From positions 62,001 through 126,000 of the forward strand of contig JAPYMA010000207.1 in the NCBI GenBank assembly GCA_035041965.1: a DNA stretch of 64,000 nt. The letters are read 5' to 3'. The stretch comes from Anisakis pegreffii. Its lineage: Eukaryota; Nematoda; Chromadorea; Rhabditida; Anisakidae. Both the position numbers and the translations under genes were made by a program. The notes under the pieces were generated by a model. That model ran no database searches. It was given only the letters and a program-made list of their open reading frames with translations, and was not told the origin of the DNA. This document shows, in pieces, positions 48,701 to 58,991 of the stretch (positions are counted from its first letter, which is position 1; each line of letters starts with the position of its first letter).

Positions 48701-50549
48701 ATGGCCAGATCACGTTCTCGGTCACGTTCGCGCGATCGCCATCGACGTGCACGCAGTCGGAGCAGAAGCCGCAATCGGAGCCGAAGCCGCGATCGTGATA
48801 GTAGGTGAGTGAGCCTCGTTAAAATTCCTCACTATTTCTCATTTTATTTGTCTCGGAGTTCTTCTGATTCAGCGTTCTCCGAAAATAAGTTTTGCATTTG
48901 CATGATTGGTTTGTTTGGTAATCTTGCATTTAAGGTCAGTAAAATCAAAACAGCATTTCGTTCATTCACATTTGCAGTTAAGTGTGTGGTGTAGTTAGGC
49001 TTAGGCTTAGGCTCAGGCTTAGGCTTAGGCTCAGGCTTAGGCTTAGGCTTAGGCTTAAGCCTAGGCTTAGGCTTGAGCTTAGGCTTACCAACTGCGAATG
49101 TGAACGAACGAAATGCTGTTTTGATTTTACTGACCTTAAATGCAAGATTACCGGTTTGTTTTATATAAGGAATTGAATTAAATTTAATGACCTAATATCG
49201 TTCTCTTCACCCTTCCAATTGTTCATGGAATTCACGCCTGTACTGAAATCTGAAATGAATAGTGAACATCATCGGCTTGCAATCAGAGCACCTGAACGGT
49301 TTGAGTGGGCTTAGACCAGTCTCGTATAGATCATTCCATTAGAGCCAAATTAATGTTTTCAGCGTATTAGTAATTTTGCAAAATTCGAAGTTCCTTTTGA
49401 TTTTTTTGTTTGTTTTAGACGACGCCATCATGGTCATGATCGCAGCAAACGATCAAGTCGTAAAAATGCTGACGAGAAGAATAAAGATGCTCAGAAGGTT
49501 GGTTTCTATTAAATCTTTATATTAACTCGTATTTTTGGATTGGGATGTAATCTGTTTCCTTGATCGTGCGTTCAGTTATTATGATGTTTGAGAATCAATT
49601 TTGAAGGGAATCGAATTGGTCAAGTCACGTATGCGTTCTGGTCTGGATTCGGCATCAAATCGTCAACAGTTTTCTGGACTGCCAATTGAGGGAGATTCCA
49701 TGAAGGAAGCAAAAATTAATGGTTCGTTCTGGTGTCTAGTATGTTACGTTAATTTCCGAACCAGAACAAATCTCAGTGGACAGCCGTATTTCTGTATTGC
49801 TTGAAATTTATTCAGCCTAGAGGCTAGCATTTATTTGAAACGTGTTTGAAGATTTCGAATTGTCGGTAGCAGAAGCAGCTTCACGACATCGCGATATCGA
49901 GCGAATCGACGAAGGCAGTTTCCGTCCAGCGTCGTTCCATTCCACTGCTGGAGGTGCTGGTGGCCGAGTGAAGAAAGAAGTTAGAACACTTCAATTGCTC
50001 ATTGTCAACTTTCTTTGTCGTTCTTCCCTTACCAACAACACCCACTTTCTGTTCAGTAGTGTTCATCCAATAGGAATTTCATTTAATTACTTCAGGATCC
50101 CACTGACCGTGAAGCTGTCATTGAGAAGAAACAGGATGCTCATGATAAGGCGATGTTTGGACCGAAGTGGCGTGATCCGATCACGAATAAAAACGGATTA
50201 GAAAATGAGTCAGCTGCTGAAGAATATACGGAGACAAACAAGGAAATCGAACTTGCGAATCCGAGGGTATGTCCGCTATAATTTATAGTTTGTCTTATTG
50301 AAATATTCGAGAACGATATCGTCGAAAGAGATTTAAAGTAGAATTGCTTGAAATGAAGCTTACGTTAGTGTACTTCCCTTTAATTGCAATGACAGTTGTA
50401 ATGATAGTTATTCCCAATCTGCCGTTTTTTTATCTCCTCCAAATGATTGAAAGATTCCGTATTTTTAGTTCTCGGCTGATCCGGCCGAGCGTCAAGCACG
50501 GTGGTTAAAACTGTTCCGTGAACGAAGAGCCCAACTTTTGTGTTCGTAA
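48701..50549 (+). CDS. RSRC1: RSRC1-like arginine/serine-rich splicing protein (225 aa, 6 exons)
   Basis: Model: join(48701..48804, 49419..49497, 49607..49721, 49852..49979, 50096..50266, 50469..50549), 678 nt. The N-terminus is an RS domain (MARSRSRSRSRDRHRRARSR onward). The C-terminal half resembles human RSRC1/SRrp53: RHRDIERIDEGSFRPASF corresponds to its KEIEAIESDSF region, and ELANPRFSADPAERQARWLK with LFRERRAQLL to its last block. RSRC1 acts in second-step splicing and alternative splicing in the nucleus (family knowledge). A middle segment with DKAMFGPKWRDPITNKNG is not in the human protein as I recall it. The ATG follows a TTTCCAG acceptor by 7 nt. Intron 1 (614 bp) contains the telomere-repeat element. 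AATAAA follows at 50632. Confidence 0.78.
48917..49152. mobile_element. MITE with telomere-hexamer core, 9-bp target duplication
   Basis: 63-bp terminal inverted repeats (48917-48979 and 49090-49152) with two mismatches begin GGTAATCTTGCATTTAAGG. Perfect direct repeats GGTTTGTTT flank it (48908-48916 and 49153-49161). The core holds 15 contiguous hexamers (48995-49084), ten of them exact TTAGGC and the rest one- or two-base variants (TCAGGC, TTAAGC, CTAGGC, TTGAGC). A 9-bp duplication fits Mutator-like elements. No coding capacity; the Leu-Arg repeat frame over it is an artefact. Confidence 0.88.
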
Positions 50550-50631
50550 TCTAATTGTTACATTGTTATATTCCTGATGATATGATGAGAATTTTATGTG
50601 TTCGTTTACGTTTGTATATATGTGTCTATTC

Positions 50632-50637
50632 AATAAA
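50632..50637 (+). terminator. Polyadenylation signal of the RSRC1-like gene
   Basis: AATAAA 83 bp downstream of the stop codon. Confidence 0.55.
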
Positions 50638-52865
50638 TTGTTTATTGTAATGGTGAATTAATTGTAACTCACAGTTGCTCCGTTGAATAGTGAAAACATC
50701 ACATCGATAAGGTTTGGTCTCATTCAAGGGAATGTTTCATTAGGCAAAATTCTGAAGGTGCAATTGAGATGAAGTTCTCATCTAATGCAATATACAGTCT
50801 GCGTAGGTACTTTGAGTATCGAAGAGTAACTCTCAGATATAGCTTAACATTTTCATATGATACAAGCTAACTGAGAAATTCGAATGAGAATATCCGTCTT
50901 TGCACTGAGGCGTTAGAGAATATGTACTAGAGAATGCTGGCTTCAGATAGGTAGTTTGAAAAAAAAATACAAATTGTGAACATTTTGTACTGTTTAACCT
51001 CTTTTATCTGGACTCACATCTCGACTGGACAGAAAAAGATATGACTTCTAGCGTAATTTTTCACATTCTTTCAAATGGTGTTAGTTTCGTCCCAATTGGT
51101 TATGGCGACTGATCAGACCTCAATTGTCAGGGTACTGCAGAACACTAGCTCCAATTTAGTGTGGAGCTTTTTCGTTCAATTGTCCTTCTTCCGTTCCGAA
51201 AAGCATCAAGTAAATGGACTATGATCAGTGGTGTCAAGGGCATTTCCCCATATCAATTTTCCATGTGAAAGGCATGATCTGGAGTAGTGCATGAGCATCG
51301 AACCGTGTGTTAGGACGGTATTGAATTTCATACGACTGCTCGATTTTATAAACAGATATGTAAGTTGTCATTGATACGGCTTACGATTCGTTTATATGAA
51401 TGAAATTCTCGTATATTCATTGATTCATTGCCCTCGTTCTAAATAATTTCACTCATCTCATATCCTCATTGCAGTAACATATTGATCATAACCGATCAAC
51501 TAACAATGAATTGATCCGCACTTTTGACATTAGACAATTTTCGGTGTCGAGTAAACGATCTTGTTGTGCAGTCTGCGTTGAGGTTGTAATTCTACAGGAG
51601 TTATCCCTCTGAACTCGTTGATATGATATCTAGTTATTCAGTTATCCCATCAGGGAATCTCTTATCGTTTCATGCAGATCGTTGAGATTTTCGCTTATTG
51701 CTTGCCATTTCCTTCTGAACCTATGTCGGTGTCCACCACTTGAATCCAGTCAACTATCACGTACATGAGTGTCTCTACTGATGGTCAGTCAACCTTCATC
51801 GATAAGATCATTGTCGAACACTATGTTCATATGTTCTGCATGAAATGTGCTTTCCTCATCAGAAATTCATTCTATTACCTGAAGAGAATGCGACAATTGC
51901 TTTTCATACACGAGCAAGTTTATTTCGAAGCAATACACTGGTTAACTGGTTATCTTTCCAATACTCGAATGTCTCACCATTGGTTCACTGCCTTGTTTTG
52001 TATCGACGAGAATTAATTAATAGTCTTTTAATAATCGCTCGTCATGTGCTTCTCACTTAACCCTATTGTATTATCTAAGAAATTCTTTATTCAACTACGT
52101 TCCATTATCTTACTGTATTATGTAATTTTCAAACAAACCGTAATATTATTCATCGCCATTTTGAATATTCTATCGCAAAATATTATTAGTCATCATTTAG
52201 CAGTATTATGTCACGCAAAATTGTATGATTACGTCGATGTTAGAATGTAACTGAAAAGAGCTTATTGTGGTTGTTGAATTGTGTTTGTTATTACATTCAC
52301 TGCTCATGACTCGTTTTCGTACTTCATTTCACCACTCATACCTGTGACCAGACATGTGACAACAGCATTCAGGTGGTTCTGATCTGACTATGAGCATAAT
52401 GAGTTGTATGAATAACGCATGAATTCTCATGCCTATCCCATTTTGTATGTTGTTTTATTCTAACATTTACCATTAATGTCATATATTCAATTCATCCATA
52501 TTGTGATTACCATTATTAAAGTGACGTTGACGATAGCGATTGTTTGAATGAGCTCTCTTAGCATTCACCTGTAAACCGGTTTCAGACGCATACTTAAAAT
52601 GCACTTGATCCATCATGCTCGCTCATTACTTTAACAAACAGACAACCAACCATATACGTATAAATCTAAATATGATTTCATAGCAAATAACTTCTCTTAT
52701 GCAAAATTTATGAGTTATCAGTACGCCGGTCCGTTCGTTACTGGATGTTTATTCATTAATATTCTGATTTTCATAATTGATGATGTGTTTTTGGGTTTAC
52801 TGACATTAAGAATACTCACGAATATGAATATTCATGAATACTGAACTCACTCATGAATTGTTCCA

Positions 52866-53372
52866 AGAATTAATTAAAATATTTTTGCCAGTGGGTTGGG
52901 TGACGCTTGAGGATGAATAGATAATGAATGATATCAGATGAATACTATCTTAAATTAACATTTTAATTAATTCCAAGAATTAATTCAAATATTTTTGTTA
53001 TTCGGTTTATTTACTCACTCTCTGTTTGTTCTGTTCTTTCAGAGAACTACGCCACACTCCTGAAGTTGTTCGAATGAATCCTTGGATTGCCCAAACAGTC
53101 ATATCAGCTCCGAATTTACTCTTTCAATTTCAGCTTTCCTTTATCGTTGAGCTCGTTTATCGTATGGCTTACAACCAGCAAAATGTTCGGTGTGCAATTG
53201 CCTTATCTCATAAGATCACACTGTGTCATAAAAATGTTGAAGTTCACTGAAATGTTTCGAACTCGATGATTTCACGAATTAATTATAATATTGCCAGTGG
53301 GTTGGGTGACGCTTGAAGATGAATAGATAATGAATGATATCAGATGAATACTATTTTAAATAAACATTTTGA
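52866..53372. repeat. ~98-bp direct duplication, 409 bp apart
   Basis: 52866-52963 and 53275-53372 share GCCAGTGGGTTGGGTGACGC and the following ~60 bp almost exactly. The spacer also repeats TTCCAAGAATTAATT. Confidence 0.8.
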
Positions 53373-53969
53373 GAATGCAAGAATCATTATGCTGAAGAAG
53401 GCGAGCGTCTAAAGCAGCTGATTGTGAGCAACTATGATGTCAGATCATTCATCTTTGCGTGTTCTTTACGGGTGAGATGAATAGATCATTTCTTACAATT
53501 CGAAATTTCTATTCGGTGAAGTAATCAAGCATTCAAACCGATAACCCTGTGCTAATAGGCTTATGTGGTGAACATCGATGTTAATTGCGTGTTCTGGGTG
53601 ATGTCAACGAAAAAGACCATTCGCTGACAACTCGGCTCTTCGCTTCATAAGATCAATCGCATTTCTGGAATACATTTTAATCTTCTCATCATTTCAATTT
53701 CGAATGCTTTTGGCATCAGCTGCACCAAATGAACTAGCGTTGTTTTTTTTACGATAGTCATTTTGTTGTTATTTAAAGCTTTCATCGCCTAATCCATGCT
53801 CCCCATTGGGTTGAAATTCATTCCGAATGGACGGAAGGAAGGATAATACGTATGTGCTGCTAACCAATAAAAAAAGATCTTATCCAGCATCTGCATGCTG
53901 AAGCCAACGTTTTAATGGACAAAAACGGTGTGTTCTTGCTAATCGCCACAAAACGAATTCATTAAAGAA

Positions 53970-54022
53970 AAAAGAAACCTTCCAAAAGGTTTTATGGAAA
54001 AACCTTTTGGAAGGTTTCTTTT
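53970..54022. repeat. Perfect 24-bp inverted repeat with 5-nt loop
   Basis: Arms 53970-53993 and 53999-54022 are exact complements (AAAAGAAACCTTCCAAAAGG...). It could form a stable RNA hairpin or be a tiny foldback element. Confidence 0.85.
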
Positions 54023-54336
54023 GTAAATATCAACAACCTTTCAAAAACCTGAAACCTTTTCTACTTAATTATTCTTTGACTGCATCGTTTTTGTGACAGT
54101 TCAGTGATAAATTTTGCTAATGTGTTTGATCGCTCATTCGTAATGCTGTGTGGCTGAACGTTGAGGATTTTTATTCGAGAGATTTTGGAATTAAACGATT
54201 GAATGTTTCATTTGCTCCGCAAACAGGGCCGTTTCTATCGCTGGGATGTGATATCAGATGATTTCAGTACATATTTTAACGGAACTGCGGTGATTTTACT
54301 AATTGTTTCCACTGCCTTAATATTCGAGATATTCAA

Positions 54337-55519
54337 ATGATACTAAAAGTCACTTCATCGAATGATCATGCTTCATTGTTAACCTCAACAATCGATTCAC
54401 TGACAACAACATCGAAAGGTTTGATGGCATCAACAGAAGAGAATAGTGAAATATTCACTACTCCATTAGTTCATCAACTCATTCCGATTGTTTTATTAGC
54501 ACTTATTCTCATTTTGCTGTTGCTGGCATGTTTGTACGACTGCAAAATCAATCGAGATTGTTTTAGGTAAGTCATTCACCTCACAATTTTTTTATTCCTC
54601 AAATCGATTGCGAAGTTGACTCATAGACAACCAGCTCACGGCTCATATTGCTGTTATTATTCAACATAAAATCCTCTATTACTGACTAAAGTTACACTTC
54701 TTTACCAATGATAAGTTAGATTTAAGCTTGAAATTATGTTTCCGTTAAAGTTTTCGAGTATGTCGGATAGCTGCTAAATTCTGTTTTATCGTATGTGTTC
54801 ACATATACTTTTAATCTGTTCTATAAATATCCAAATGATATTCACTTACTCCATCTCATATGGGAATATTTTAAGTATTAATGCTTTTTGATCTTGATTT
54901 GCATAATTCTCATTTTACCTGAGAGAGAGAGAGATTCTCATTATACATCATACATCAGTGCAGACGTCTGCATGATATACGACATATGAAATTTCGATCA
55001 AAAATTACAACATACGAAAAATGCAAGAGATACTTTGAGTTCAGTTGAGTTTTCTCGTATATGGTCGTAGGTATTTGGCTGGGTTCGTCCAGTCTTCATT
55101 GCTTATGCCTCTACTTCTTTTAGTCATTTTTCAGAGGCTCTTTTCAGAAACTTAATTTATTCCAAGTACCTACTAATATCACATGACATCATAGCTTCAT
55201 TCCAACAAGTCAATGATCAGACTCGTACATAATTATGCACTTCGCAAACCTCCCTTCATTACAAATGCATTGTTGTTGTCGCAATAAATAACAATTTTCC
55301 AAACAAAGTGCACTAAGCGACTTTTCTCATTTATCCAATGAACAAAACGTTTTCCAAAACCAAATTCACTAAACTTCAGCTTTCTCCTTAGACAATTGAT
55401 TAATCGAAGTTTGTTGCAGGGAACGGGATAGTTCGATGCGGTCGGATATGGCAATAAAAAGGGCGAATATTTACTTGTGTAATGGTGAAACGGGTGAAGA
55501 AACGCTCAGCAATAGATAG
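54337..55519 (+). CDS. Small single-pass membrane protein, unknown (109 aa, 2 exons)
   Basis: Model: join(54337..54566, 55420..55519), 330 nt, with a strong donor (TTTTAG|GTAAGTC) and acceptor (TTTGTTGCAG). The N-terminal 47 residues are Ser/Thr-rich, as in a glycosylated ectodomain. One transmembrane helix follows (IPIVLLALILILLLLACLY), then a juxtamembrane CKINRDCF and a charged tail with GETGEETLSNR. No signal peptide is seen, so an upstream exon may be missing or the protein is type III. AATAAA occurs 97 bp after the stop. Family not recognised. Confidence 0.5.
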
Positions 55520-55615
55520 GTAGTAGTTGGTGTTGATTTGTGATATTTGAATGTGATTTATGATTATTCAGTCAAAATTTACTCTTTTCACTTCTTTTTT
55601 CTGTATCAATGAGAA

Positions 55616-55621
55616 AATAAA
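55616..55621 (+). terminator. Polyadenylation signal of the small membrane-protein gene
   Basis: AATAAA 97 bp after the stop codon, in the context GAGAAAATAAACAAATAAAT. Confidence 0.5.
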
Positions 55622-56707
55622 CAAATAAATCCAATATTTCATTCCTAAATCTTCATTTAGGATCCAAATGAACGTTTGAAAAGATTGTTCTTTCTTTGAT
55701 TCAAGAAAGAACTCGACGACATTCAAGAATATATCAAATCTGAATAATTATCAAAATCTCGTGTCTGTTCGTGATTATCTGATTAATATATGATAATGAT
55801 ATTGACTTCGGCGTTTATTTGCAATAACACCGGATAATACAATCGAAACACAGGTTTAATATAATGCAAGCACAAAAGAATAAAGTCTTATATAAGAAAA
55901 TTCCATTTCATCATGCGAATCAATAAGGCATTATGAGGTGATCGTGCAAGCACTAAGGGATAAGATGCTCATCATCCACCACTACATACAACTGTGTCAT
56001 TATATCTCATATCCTTATACACACATCATACACATCTTATAAGTAAACAGCTAATGTACCAAGCAAAAGTTTAATTCATAGAGCACTTTTGTTCATAGAT
56101 CACTTTTGTACGCTTGCGAATCGTATCGTTCGCACCTCGTCGTGACAATTGATTCTGAAAAGAAATTGGTAAGTTATCATCGTAAACGAGTTCGGTTTCA
56201 CCCACAACACCCAGATTGTTAGTTCATCAGAGCGCTCGGCTCATTTTGTTCGCATTTACCATCACTTACAAAATGGCAAAGCCTTGAGAGTTTATCAAGT
56301 GTAAGTATAGAAATCAGGACAACATTCCAATGGATGCACCCTGAATATGATACAGTTTGATGATTCTTTTGATGGTTGTGAAGGATATGCGAAGAATTGT
56401 GAGAATTAAAAGGACAGCAGAGAAAATTGAGTTGAATTCAATCGAGTTGAATCGAATGTGAATGTGAAGGTCTGAAATATAATATCTCCTCTGAATTAAG
56501 TGGATAATCCATCAAGATGATTAACATTATTGCCGCAAAATGCTGACTGGATTGGAGAATCTTTAAATGATAAATCTCCTTGAATGGCACTCAAATAACA
56601 CGATATGCGCGATCAATAATGCGATAATATAATATTAACCAATTTCTTTGATATACCGAAGTTCTACTTTTTTGCTTATAAATAAGTCCATATAAGTCCA
56701 TATAAGA
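55622..56707. other. Intergenic, no supported gene
   Basis: AT-rich, no conserved frame. A short direct repeat (AAGTCCATAT twice) abuts the hAT-like copy at its right edge. Confidence 0.55.
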
Positions 56708-57399
56708 CAGTGGTTCTCATAGAGGGTGAGATTACCAATTTTCGGGAATTTGGAGGTGAGAAAGGGTAATGGAGGGGGTCAGGAAATTAGTATTTTGTGC
56801 AGTTGTCGTGTTATGATAGAACGCCATTGTGATGGTGTTTTTTAGCTCGGATATGCAAACGCGATTAGGTGATGGTAACATTTTCCATTTTCGAATTTTC
56901 TGAGTGTCATTAGTTCGTTCTGGCCTAATAGGATTTCATTGGTTTCAACATGGTTTTCATTCTTTTCCTTGCTGTTATAATCGCTCTCATAGCTTTTATC
57001 ACCAAAAGTGTTCTCTTCTGCTAATTTCTCATTCATTTCACTCAACAATTAAAGTCAAATTCTCATTCTATTAAATACACTCTTTAACTGATCATCTGAC
57101 TGTCGAACATTGTCGAACAATAATATTCGATTGTTATATTGTTGATTTCGGCTGTCAACACTCGTCAACGTATCCAGTAAATAGTATATGCTACAGAATA
57201 AGAAACTGATTCGAACTGTGAAGTGAAATGAGTCGAAGAGAATGATAAAAACAAATCAATAGAACGATATTCGCATGTGATAGCTATGAGAGCGAATACA
57301 ACACGTCTGAAAAGAATGAGAATCCATGCAAAACAGTTTGAAGTGTCATAGACAATAGCTTTCCATGCAATCATGATCGACTGCAATACTGAGGCACGC
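56708..57399 (-). mobile_element. hAT-like non-autonomous element, copy 3 (truncated)
   Basis: Starts with CAGTGGTTCTCATAGAGGGT, the same terminus as copy 1's right end. Internal sequence aligns with copies 1 and 2 until about 57,399, where homology stops without the second terminus. The minus-strand frames 56842-57048 and 57165-57437 are parts of the shared internal relic. Confidence 0.8.
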
Positions 57400-57914
57400 A
57401 ATGATCTAAGAGGAAGTCCAGCGATGTTGTACACCATCTTGAACGTGCTAACAAGATCTGGACGTAAGCTATGCGATTCGCATATGCAATGGTAATGTTA
57501 ACGAAAGCAATCCAGAAGATCCGGGGAACTGACATCACCTAGAACTGAATCACTCGGTTTTTTCAGCTTCATCGTTCAGTGCTACCTCTTCAACTGCTAA
57601 ATAAATGCTATCTGTTTTACCAGCTATAATAACAATCGTTGCTTCCTGTTCTGTCCACGTTGTTCATTGAAAGAGTCAAGTGAATGATTGCAATGAACGT
57701 ATTAAAGCTCATAAACCATTATCATTATTAAGTTACTGTGTACGTTTATATGATACAATTTGTATCATGCAACTGATATATCATACGTAGTGCTCGAATG
57801 CAATGCGTAAGTCTCATGAAAATAAAAAGCATATTTTATGTTTCCGTTATTACTCAAATGCACGTGTTTCGATAGCAAGAACCGGAGGGATTTTCCCAGT
57901 AGTATTACCAAAAA

Positions 57915-58090
57915 TATTATTATTACCATTTGTTATTATTATTATTGTCATTATTATTGTTGTTATCATTATTATTATTGTTGCTGTTGTTATTAATATT
58001 ATTATTAATGTTGTTATTATTATTGTTATAATAATAATAATTATTATTTATTATTATTGTTTATATTATTAGTATTGTTATTATTATTGC
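57915..58090. repeat. Imperfect (ATT)n microsatellite
   Basis: About 175 bp of ATT with GTT/ATC variants. It gives a long Ile/Val-rich pseudo-transmembrane frame that is not a gene. Confidence 0.9.
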
Positions 58091-58967
58091 TGCACCCAAC
58101 AATTTCTGAGTTGATGAAAATTTCATCGCATTCGCTCTTACAATGAAAATTCGGATGGAGTGATTCCGGAATTGCATTGAGAAGTGTTGAATTCACTCGG
58201 AAACTTGAGTGAAACAATCGATCACGAGTGTTGAGGTAGACTCTATTGGTCAGTCAACAACATGAATGCGATGATCATTATGCACTGGATCAAATAAATA
58301 AAATGAAGGGTCATTACCATTAATTGTCTTATATTTTTACCGAATCACTAACGACAATCTGGTTTTGGGATATACCTTCTCAGTTTCATAATGACCACTA
58401 AAAATAACTCAACAATTGCTTTGAATTTCATAATTGAGCCAGTTTTGCAGCAGCTGCTATCACTCCTCTCAACGATGTTTATCAACCGACCAAATCTATT
58501 TGTTTGTAAAATGTCGTTTGGTAACGATGTTAATTTGACAGTTCCCTCTCGTTCCCTCAATGATTTGTCAGGAATTCATCACCTCAACCAATTAATTCTT
58601 TTTTTTCCACAACCACAATAATTAGTGTCAACCAAACGATTGATTCTCTTCGAAGGCATCCTACATTCAAATTTTCTTCTGAATTTTTTGACTCGATCGG
58701 TTAGAGCTGAAATATAGTACATGCACCATTCTTATTGCATAGTTCATTTCATCGATGCTCGATTAAAGAGGTATCGTTTGCTGCTCAAAACGTTATTGTG
58801 GTGTCTGCTTTTGAGTGGTTATTCTTCTGCAGAGTATCATTCATTGAAGCAGAGGTAACGTTTTGAGAAATTCCGCACAAAATTAGTTTCCAGGCAACAA
58901 GTGGCAACAATAAAATAATAAGAAATGTAAAAGTCTGATTGTGAGAAATAATCAAGTTGTGGCAACA

Positions 58968-58991
58968 ATAATAATAATAATAATAATAATA
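58968..58991. repeat. (AAT)8 microsatellite
   Basis: Eight uninterrupted AAT units. Confidence 0.9.

Larger units (their letters stand above)
50550..54336. other. Long intergenic stretch without a supported gene
   Basis: Several short plus-strand frames (51,765-52,250; 53,026-53,250) lack recognisable features. One segment after TTCTTTCAG at 53,041 reads ELRHTPEVVRMNPWIAQT and could be an exon, but no partner exon was found. It contains a ~100-bp dispersed duplication and a perfect 24-bp hairpin, listed separately. Confidence 0.45.

Noticed and set aside
48982..49176. Open frame of Leu-Arg repeats
   Set aside because: It is the telomere hexamer tract and MITE arm read through; the segment lies inside an intron.
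53058..53080. GTTCGAAT motif like a tRNA B box
   Set aside because: No matching A box or cloverleaf at the right distance.
57803..58072. Long Ile/Val-rich frame resembling a transmembrane protein
   Set aside because: Produced by the ATT microsatellite.
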